From contig DBLZ01000100.1 of NCBI GenBank assembly GCA_002297545.1, positions 507 through 16,057 on the forward strand: a DNA stretch of 15,551 nt, given 5' to 3'. How positions within the stretch are numbered: the first letter of the stretch is position 1; each line of letters begins with the position of its first letter. Below are positions 1-5,492 of the stretch, piece after piece. This stretch comes from Prevotellaceae bacterium UBA711. GTDB lineage: Bacteria > Bacteroidota > Bacteroidia > Bacteroidales > Bacteroidaceae. The position numbers and the translations under genes are program-made. The notes beneath the pieces were generated by a model, which was given only the letters and a program-made list of their open reading frames with translations, searched no databases and had not been told where the DNA came from.

Positions 1-255
1 GCCGAGGCCCAGCATGACGCCGGCTTTGTAGGAATATTTGCGGATGAACATGGCGGCAGGAAAAGCCATCGCGAAATAGCCGCCGTAGAAGGCTACCTGC
101 ACAAGAGCTCCCTCCGTTACGCTCATACGGAATATCTTGGAGAAAGCCTTCACCATAGGGTTCGTAATGTCATTGGCAAAGCCCCAGAGGGCAAAGAGGA
201 AGGTGATGAGGATGAAAGTGATGAGGTATTTCTTCTCTACGAGTTTTGCTTGCAT
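1..255 (-). CDS. fucP: L-fucose:H+ symporter FucP, N-terminal part (cut by window edge)
   Basis: Partial gene; the first 85 residues are visible from an ATG at 255-253, and the rest lies beyond position 1. It is an inner-membrane major facilitator permease that would bring L-fucose in with protons. Visible features are a first membrane helix at about residues 10-30, the family signature LWGFANDITNP (23-33), and a second helix at about 52-72 (VQVAFYGGYFAMAFPAAMF) followed by IRKYSYKAG, the usual MFS loop after TM2. The start lies 24 bp after the stop of the mutarotase gene, so it is probably the last gene of the fucose operon. Compared with E. coli FucP as I recall it, the proton-coupling Asp46 aligns with Asn32, while an Asp lies three residues earlier (Asp29). 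Family is clear; fucose specificity is inferred from the signature and the operon. Confidence 0.93.
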   Translation of the reverse strand, partial: MQAKLVEKKYLITFILITFLFALWGFANDITNPMVKAFSKIFRMSVTEGALVQVAFYGGYFAMAFPAAMFIRKYSYKAGVMLGLG

Positions 256-279
256 GATAGTGTGCGTTAGTGAGGGGGA

Positions 280-666
280 TTAGTATAGATGGAACATACG
301 CTCCATTAGTTGCCACTTCTCAGCCGATGACATGCCAGCCTTGACCAGCTGGAATTCTGCCATATAGTCTTCCCATTCTGCCTGGCGGGGTAGGGTGGCC
401 AAGCGTGCCATGGCCGTGTTCCAGTCAAAGTCGAGCGGCGTTTCCACAATCATGAACAGGCGTGTGCCGAGGATATATATTTCCATCTCCAGGATGCCAA
501 CCTCGCGTATGCCCTGCAGTATCTCCCGCCAGGCATGCTCACGGCTGTGGCGGCGGCGGTATTCTGTTATCAGTTCGGGATTGTCGCGGAGGTCAAGGGT
601 CTGACAATAGCGTTTGACTGGCACGTGATATTGTTGCACGGGGTAGCCGTTTACGGGTGCTTCCAT
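280..666 (-). CDS. L-fucose/L-rhamnose mutarotase, RhaM/RhaU family (DUF718)
   Basis: A 128-residue cytoplasmic protein of the L-rhamnose mutarotase family, which interconverts alpha and beta anomers of 6-deoxyhexoses. Matches to E. coli RhaM (YiiL) are EYRRRH at 35-40 (Tyr36 and His40, active-site positions), the EIYI strand at 62-65, EWEDYM near 97-102, and an end resembling RhaM's VFYLP. It is about 24 residues longer than RhaM, mostly at the N-terminus. I chose the ATG at 666-664, 23 bp after the fucK stop. The same frame stays open far upstream, but that part lies inside fucK and makes no sense as protein. Its place between fucK and fucP argues that the physiological substrate is L-fucose, standing in for the unrelated FucU. 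Family is confident; substrate is inference. Confidence 0.88.
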   Translation of the reverse strand: MEAPVNGYPVQQYHVPVKRYCQTLDLRDNPELITEYRRRHSREHAWREILQGIREVGILEMEIYILGTRLFMIVETPLDFDWNTAMARLATLPRQAEWEDYMAEFQLVKAGMSSAEKWQLMERMFHLY

Positions 667-689
667 AGTATTAGATAATCTATAAGAGG

Positions 690-2111
690 TTAGTGTTGAT
701 GTGGTTGGAATATCTTGGGCGAGACGCTCCGGCGCACTATGCGGCGTATCTCTGCCAGGTTGGCCACTTCGCCTGCGGCCATGGCCTGTACCAAGATGTT
801 GCCCATGGCTGTGGCTTCCACTGGTCCTGCCCATACGGGAATGCCAAGGGCATCGGCGGTGAACTGGTTGAGAAGGTCGTTTTGCGAGCCCCCGCCTATG
901 ATGTGCAGGCGCCGGGGCTTCTCGGGCAGCAGGTCGCTGACTCCGCCTATGGCTTCGAGGTACTTGGCGGCCAGGGAGCGGAACAGGCAATGTACGAATT
1001 CGGCCTTGGTCTGAGGAATGCGCTGGTTTGTTCGACGGCAATGGTCGCAGATAGCCTTTTCCATTGACGGCGGGTTCATAAAGGCAGCATCGGCCACGGG
1101 GATGATGCTGTCTATGTTGGCCTTGCCGGCCATGGGCAGTAATTGTGCAAAGGTTTGCTCCTCGCCCCGTGCCTTCCATTCTGCCATCAGACATTGCAGA
1201 ATCCACAGTCCTGTGATATTCTGTAGGAAGCGTATGCGTCCGCCCACGCCGCCTTCGTTGGTGAACTGGGCCAAGCGCGCCTCTTCCGACAGGATAGGTT
1301 CGTGCAACTCCATGCCAAGCAGCGACCATGTGCCTGAACTGAGAAAGGCTACCGGCCCGTCTTCTTCCGGGGCCGGTACTGCTGCTACGGCTGAGGCGGT
1401 GTCGTGGGAACCTACGGCAATTACCTTTACGTTGTCCAGTCCCACTTCGCGGGCGATGTCCTCACGAAGTGTACCGCGTATGGTTCCGGGCATCACTATC
1501 TTGCCAAAGATATGTTCGGGCAGTTCCAGGGCACGTATCGTCTCCAGGGACCAGTCTTGTCGCTTGGCATCAAGCAGTTCGGACGTGGAGGCTATGCAGT
1601 ACTCGTTGCTGATGTCGCCTGTGAGGAAATAGTTGAACAAGTCGGGCATAAACAACAGATGTGCAGCGGATTGCAGCTGGGCACTGCCCTTCAGGCTCAA
1701 TAGCTGTGCCAGGGTGTTTATAGGCATCACCTGTATGCCGGTGACGGCATAGTGTTTTGCGGGGTTGAGCGTACGGAACATTCGTTCCACCATGCCTTCG
1801 GTACGTGTATCGCGATAGCACACGGGATTGCCTATCAGTTCTCCGTCGCGGTCTATCAGGCCGAAGTCTACTCCCCACGTGTCTATGCCGATGCTTTCTA
1901 CCCGGTATCCCCTGGCAGCTGCCTGTTTCATTCCCGTCTTCATCTCTTCGAAGAGGGACGGGAAGTCCCAGTGTATGTGATTGCCCAGGCGAATCTGCCT
2001 GTTGGTGAATCGGTGGATCTCCTCCATACGCAGGCGCCCGTTCTCCAGCCATCCGGCTATCACACGACCGCTGCCTCCACCAAAATCTGCGGCAAGATAT
2101 ACTTTGCTCAT
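690..2111 (-). CDS. fucK: L-fuculokinase (FGGY kinase, rhamnulokinase-like)
   Basis: A 473-residue cytoplasmic sugar kinase that would phosphorylate L-fuculose to L-fuculose 1-phosphate with ATP. FGGY features run in order: N-terminal phosphate loop AADFGGGSGRV (7-17), GIDTWGVDFGL (75-85), catalytic-base motif GSHDTASA (234-241) with Asp237, the second phosphate motif FLSSGTWS (256-263), and the C-terminal nucleotide motif HIIGGGSQNDLLNQ (403-416). Over its length it resembles RhaB more than E. coli FucK; the catalytic Asp even falls at RhaB's residue number. Sequence alone would suggest rhamnulokinase, but the neighbours are a true fucose isomerase, the aldolase and fucP, with no rhaA or rhaD, so L-fuculose is the likely substrate. 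It starts 45 bp after the fucA stop and ends 23 bp before the mutarotase, consistent with one operon. Confidence 0.92.
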   Translation of the reverse strand: MSKVYLAADFGGGSGRVIAGWLENGRLRMEEIHRFTNRQIRLGNHIHWDFPSLFEEMKTGMKQAAARGYRVESIGIDTWGVDFGLIDRDGELIGNPVCYRDTRTEGMVERMFRTLNPAKHYAVTGIQVMPINTLAQLLSLKGSAQLQSAAHLLFMPDLFNYFLTGDISNEYCIASTSELLDAKRQDWSLETIRALELPEHIFGKIVMPGTIRGTLREDIAREVGLDNVKVIAVGSHDTASAVAAVPAPEEDGPVAFLSSGTWSLLGMELHEPILSEEARLAQFTNEGGVGGRIRFLQNITGLWILQCLMAEWKARGEEQTFAQLLPMAGKANIDSIIPVADAAFMNPPSMEKAICDHCRRTNQRIPQTKAEFVHCLFRSLAAKYLEAIGGVSDLLPEKPRRLHIIGGGSQNDLLNQFTADALGIPVWAGPVEATAMGNILVQAMAAGEVANLAEIRRIVRRSVSPKIFQPHQH

Positions 2112-2156
2112 GGTTGTATCATACTGCTAAGTGTATGTGTATCATGGGGAAAGAAA

Positions 2157-2804
2157 CTATTTGGACAGTGGCGTCTTTTTGCCAAGCACGTAGACATCGA
2201 GGTCTTCTATCTCCTGAGGGGTCAGTACGGAGTAGTCGCCATTGCTTTGGATGATGATGCGGCATGCCATCTCGAAGAACATTGCACGCTCGAAGGCTTG
2301 GTCAAAGTCTTTGCCGCATACCACCTGGCCATGATTGGTGAGGAGTATGGAGTTGTGTTCCTGCATGGCTTCCACCACGGCCTTGGCAAGCTCGGGAGAA
2401 CCGGGACGTAGATATGGGATGATGGGAATTTCTCGGCCTACGTGGCATGGAACCTCGGCTGTGACATTGAAGTTTACGGGCTTCTGTTTCATGCACGACA
2501 CGGACGTGGCGTAAGGAGATTGGAAATGCAGGACCACATTCACGTCGGGACGGGAACGCAGAACGCCCAGGTGGAAACCGCTTTCCATAGATGGTTTTAC
2601 ACCGTTGAGCACCTCACCGGTGGCTACAACACATTGTGCAACTTTCTCTTTTACCAGCGACGGAACCCATGAGCCTGTGCCCGAAACGAGGGCCTCGTCA
2701 CCTATGCGCCATGAGATGTTGCCACTGCTGCATACCGTCAGGCCGGCATCACCTACACGGTGAGCCTGCCTGAGGAATTCTTCTATATGAAGGTTGGTAA
2801 TCAT
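2157..2804 (-). CDS. fucA: L-fuculose-1-phosphate aldolase, class II aldolase/adducin family
   Basis: A 215-residue cytoplasmic class II aldolase expected to split L-fuculose 1-phosphate into L-lactaldehyde and DHAP using a divalent metal. Compared with E. coli FucA from memory: the phosphate-binding SSGNIS segment (26-31) is present, Glu74 in PSMES matches catalytic Glu73, His93 matches zinc ligand His92, and His158 in TNHGQ matches His155. The second ligand of the usual HxH motif, His94, is Gln95 here (LHFQSPY), and I see no counterpart of catalytic Tyr113 in an ungapped alignment. The ATG at 2804-2802 lies 14 bp after the fucI stop, so the two are tightly linked. Operon position makes the assignment firm; the altered metal site is the odd point and may be a lineage feature, since I recall the same HFQ in Bacteroides homologues. 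Confidence 0.92.
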   Translation of the reverse strand: MITNLHIEEFLRQAHRVGDAGLTVCSSGNISWRIGDEALVSGTGSWVPSLVKEKVAQCVVATGEVLNGVKPSMESGFHLGVLRSRPDVNVVLHFQSPYATSVSCMKQKPVNFNVTAEVPCHVGREIPIIPYLRPGSPELAKAVVEAMQEHNSILLTNHGQVVCGKDFDQAFERAMFFEMACRIIIQSNGDYSVLTPQEIEDLDVYVLGKKTPLSK

Positions 2805-2818
2805 TGTCTGTTGTTTGG

Positions 2819-4594
2819 TTATTTATAGATTGGACCATAGTTCTGACAAGCCCTGTAGTCGGCTCCTTCCTTGTCCATGCCAAAGGCGTTCCATGCTGCG
2901 GGACGGAAAATCTTGTCCTCGGGAACGTTGTGCATGCACACTGGTATGCGCAGCATGGATGCCAGGGTGATGAGGTCGGCGCCGATGTGGCCGTAGCTGA
3001 TGGCACCGTGGTTGGCACCCCAGTTGTTCATGACGGAATAGACATTCTTGAATGGAGCCTTTGTCTCGTCCAGACGGGGAACAAACCATGTGGTGGGCCA
3101 TGTGGGGTCGGTACGCTTGTTCAGTATGTCGTGTATCTCGGGGTCGATGTCGGCTGTCCATCCCTCGGCTATCTGCAATACGGGACCCAGTCCCTTGATG
3201 ATGTTCAGGCGGGACATGGTCACGGGCATGCCGCCCTTGGACAGGAAGTGGGATGAGAAACCGCCGCCACGGAAGTAGTCTCTGTCAGCCGGCATCCAGC
3301 TTGTGTTCTTAAGACATGCCTGTGCATCGGTATCGGTCATTTCCCAGCATGGCTTCATGCAGGGCAGACCTTCGGCATTGGTGCTGGCTCCTGTGGCGTC
3401 CAGGGTGGTGGCGCCTGAGTTTATCAAGTGTATCATGCCGCCGGCCGCCGGTCCTGTCAGTTCCTTGCCGGTGACACGTCTGACAGCTTCGGGGCTCCAG
3501 TATGTACGCACGTCGGAGAATATCTGTCCACATCCGCTCAGCAACTTGCCAAACAGCATGGCTACACCGTTGCAGGAGTCATTCTCAGTGGCCAACACAT
3601 AGGATTCGCGTATGCCGTTCCAGTCAAATGTGCTGCACAGCAATGCTTCTGTAAAGTCTCCGTTGGGTTTCCAGTCTGTCCATTGGCGCTGACCCTGGAA
3701 ACCTGCCGCAATGGCGTTGTGTCCAATGGCCTCCTCCTTGAAGCCCATGTCGCGCAACTTGGCATTGCCGCGCATCAGGTCGCGAACGATGATAGTCATC
3801 TTGACGATAAATTCCCAGTCGGCATCCTTTTCTGCACGGTCTTTGGCCTTATCGGGACGGTTCTTGTCCCATCCCTCATTGACCTTGCAGTACTTCTCTG
3901 TCCATGCCATGGCCTTGGCATATTCCTCATGGTCATATATGCCTTCGTCCATACGGCGCAATATCTCGGTTTCGTCCACGCTTTCGTTACGCATGCCGAG
4001 GTATTCTTGGAAGAATTCCTGATTGACGATACTGCCGGCGATGCCCATGCACTGGCTGCCTATGGAGAGATAGCTCTCGCCACGCATGGTGGCTACGGCA
4101 ATGGCGGCACGTGCCCAGCGAAGGATCTTCTCTGCCACGTCGGCCGGTATGCTGTTGTCTGCCAGGTCCTGCACGTCATGGCCATAGATGCCAAAGGCGG
4201 GCAGTCCCTTTTGGGCATGACCTGCCAGGACGGCTGCAAGATATACGGCACCGGGACGTTCCGTGCCGTTGAAACCCCATACTGCTTTGGGCCAGTGCGG
4301 GTGCATATCCATAGTTTCGGAACCGTAGCACCAGCATGATGTGACGGAAATGGTGGCTCCTACGCCTTCGCGCTCGAACTTGGCTTGGCATGCGGCCGTT
4401 TCGGCCACACGGCCAATGGTGCCGTCGGCTATGACACATTCTACAGGGGCACCGTCGGAATATCTGACGTTAGCACTGATAAGGTCGGCTACTGCCTTGG
4501 CCAGGCTCATGGTCTTCTCTTCAAGGCTCTCACGGACGCCACCCTGGCGGCCGTCGATTGTTGGGCGAATGCCAATTTTGGGATGTTTGCTCAT
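2819..4594 (-). CDS. fucI: L-fucose isomerase
   Basis: A 591-residue cytoplasmic isomerase that converts L-fucose to L-fuculose with Mn2+; members of the family also accept D-arabinose. Length equals that of E. coli FucI. The metal ligands are at expected places: Glu337 in LATEND, Asp361 in FSDVRTY, and His529 in WGANHG (E. coli His528). The start MSKHPKIGIRPTIDGR is the standard N-terminus. It is the first gene of the fucose operon: a canonical Bacteroidetes promoter lies about 100 bp upstream, directly behind the terminator of the Crp/Fnr gene. No Shine-Dalgarno is seen; the leader just before the ATG is A-rich. The stop is 14 bp before fucA. Nothing is truncated or unusual. Confidence 0.97.
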   Translation of the reverse strand: MSKHPKIGIRPTIDGRQGGVRESLEEKTMSLAKAVADLISANVRYSDGAPVECVIADGTIGRVAETAACQAKFEREGVGATISVTSCWCYGSETMDMHPHWPKAVWGFNGTERPGAVYLAAVLAGHAQKGLPAFGIYGHDVQDLADNSIPADVAEKILRWARAAIAVATMRGESYLSIGSQCMGIAGSIVNQEFFQEYLGMRNESVDETEILRRMDEGIYDHEEYAKAMAWTEKYCKVNEGWDKNRPDKAKDRAEKDADWEFIVKMTIIVRDLMRGNAKLRDMGFKEEAIGHNAIAAGFQGQRQWTDWKPNGDFTEALLCSTFDWNGIRESYVLATENDSCNGVAMLFGKLLSGCGQIFSDVRTYWSPEAVRRVTGKELTGPAAGGMIHLINSGATTLDATGASTNAEGLPCMKPCWEMTDTDAQACLKNTSWMPADRDYFRGGGFSSHFLSKGGMPVTMSRLNIIKGLGPVLQIAEGWTADIDPEIHDILNKRTDPTWPTTWFVPRLDETKAPFKNVYSVMNNWGANHGAISYGHIGADLITLASMLRIPVCMHNVPEDKIFRPAAWNAFGMDKEGADYRACQNYGPIYK

Positions 4595-4643
4595 GGTATT
4601 TGTTTTTGGTAAGATTGTGTATGTTTAGTTCGTGTATTGGTGT

Positions 4644-4659
4644 GCATGGCAAGTCATGC
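4644..4659. repeat. Inverted repeat in the fucI leader, possible operator
   Basis: GCATG-N6-CATGC is a perfect 5-bp dyad with a 6-bp spacer, centred about 40 bp downstream of the expected fucI transcription start and about 57 bp before the start codon. The geometry (5-6-5) is that of many dimeric regulator sites, including Crp-type ones, and it lies where a roadblock repressor could act. It could also be chance, because the arms are short. Confidence 0.3.
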
Positions 4660-4699
4660 GCTACAGAAACGGGTGCGGTAATGCTTAGCTTCTGCCAAA

Positions 4700-4731
4700 C
4701 AAAGATAGAAATAATAATGATAGCATCCAAA
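4700..4731 (-). promoter_or_regulatory. Promoter of the fucose operon
   Basis: Read on the minus strand, a TTTG -33 element (4731-4728) is followed after 20 bp by TATCTTTG (4707-4700). This matches the Bacteroidetes primary sigma consensus TTTG-N19-21-TAnnTTTG exactly. Transcription should begin near 4693, leaving a leader of about 100 nt before fucI. A nine-base direct repeat, TTTGTTTGG, overlaps both elements (4735-4727 and 4703-4695). Confidence 0.8.
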
Positions 4732-4732
4732 C

Positions 4733-4780
4733 AAAAATGCCTCTCATCCACAAAAGAACATTGACTTGTGGGTGAGAGGC
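4733..4780 (-). terminator. Intrinsic terminator after the Crp/Fnr gene
   Basis: On the minus strand two 15-base arms (4780-4766 and 4753-4739) pair at 14 positions with one C.A mismatch around a 12-nt loop, followed at once by five T residues (4737-4733). It starts 15 bp after the regulator's stop at 4795, so it should end that transcript. In the plus orientation the mismatch becomes a G.T wobble, but there is no plus-strand gene for it to serve. Confidence 0.78.
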
Positions 4781-4794
4781 GATGCTGTGCGGGC

Positions 4795-5385
4795 TTATTT
4801 GCCGTGCTTTTCGTGCTGTGCACGCACTCTGGATAGTGTTTCGGGTGTCATCTGTAGGAACGATGCCACATGTATCATCGGTGCGCGTAATATGATTTCG
4901 GGCTTTTCCCGCAGGAGACGTTCATATCGTTCCTGGGCGTTCTCAAAGCGTTGCGAATCTGCATGATGCTGTGAACTGATCAGTGCATGCTCTGTGATCT
5001 TGCGATAAAGGATGCCTAGTTCGGGGCATGCCTCTATGGAGTCCAATAGTTGTTTGCGCGGTAGGGCAAAAAGGTGTGTGGTCTCGAGCGCTTCAATGAT
5101 GAGCTGGCTGGGGACGTGCTTCAGCAACGACTCTATGCACATGACGATACGGCCTTCAAAAGAAAAATGTTCGGTGACGTCCTTTCCGTTCTTGTAGTAG
5201 TATTGGCGCACCATGCCGCGTTCTACATAGTACATGCAGGTGCATTCTTCTCCTTCCTGCAGGACAATATCACCGCGCAAATACTTCAATGGTATCAGCA
5301 TATCGGCCAGGACTTCTATGCTATGAGGTTCCAATCTGCAGTACCTCCGTGCAATTTCTCGTGCAACATCTCTTCTATAATCCAT
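4795..5385 (-). CDS. Crp/Fnr-family transcriptional regulator
   Basis: A 196-residue cytoplasmic DNA-binding protein. Residues of about 20-120 form a cyclic-nucleotide-binding-like beta barrel (LKYLRGDIVLQEGEECTCMYYVERGMVR), then a dimerisation helix (about 120-160), then a short winged helix-turn-helix at about 166-190 with HVASFLQMTPETLSRVR as recognition region. The barrel lacks the Arg-Glu cAMP-binding motif of E. coli Crp, and no Fnr-type cysteine cluster is present, so the ligand is unknown; this is common for Bacteroidetes members. It lies between lepA and the fucose operon on the same strand, in the place where Bacteroides keeps the GntR regulator fucR, but a terminator separates it from fucI. 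Control of fucI is therefore a suggestion only. The start is the ATG at 5385-5383; no TAnnTTTG element is seen before it. Confidence 0.9.
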   Translation of the reverse strand: MDYRRDVAREIARRYCRLEPHSIEVLADMLIPLKYLRGDIVLQEGEECTCMYYVERGMVRQYYYKNGKDVTEHFSFEGRIVMCIESLLKHVPSQLIIEALETTHLFALPRKQLLDSIEACPELGILYRKITEHALISSQHHADSQRFENAQERYERLLREKPEIILRAPMIHVASFLQMTPETLSRVRAQHEKHGK

Positions 5386-5421
5386 AAGTATCTAAATGCG
5401 TCTTGTGCTGTGTTTTTAGTT

Positions 5422-5439
5422 GTGTCCAAGGTCAGACAC
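5422..5439. repeat. Inverted repeat upstream of the Crp/Fnr gene
   Basis: GTGTC-N8-GACAC lies 37 to 54 bp upstream of the regulator's start codon. It is a weak dyad of five base pairs per arm that could be an autoregulatory site. It does not match the GCATG-N6-CATGC dyad near fucI, so a shared binding protein is not supported. Confidence 0.2.
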
Positions 5440-5492
5440 GGCTATACTTAGCTTATATAGGCCCGGTCAATTTTTTGTTCTGGCCTGTGCCG

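Noticed and set aside
175..186. Short alternative starts within fucP
   Set aside because: The ATG at 255 gives a full first membrane helix and the usual spacing after the mutarotase; later Met codons would remove the helix.
667..1329. Long open extension upstream of the mutarotase start
   Set aside because: It lies entirely inside fucK in another frame, and the translation is rich in Arg, His and Pro with no resemblance to the mutarotase family.
3428..4339. Plus-strand open frame of about 300 codons opposite fucI
   Set aside because: It is fully antisense to a gene with all catalytic residues in place. The translation is a low-complexity shadow rich in Ala, Val, Gly and His, with no recognisable domain.
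5461..5492. Possible terminator after lepA (AGGCC ... GGCCT)
   Set aside because: Only five base pairs around an 18-nt loop, and no T-run follows on the minus strand.
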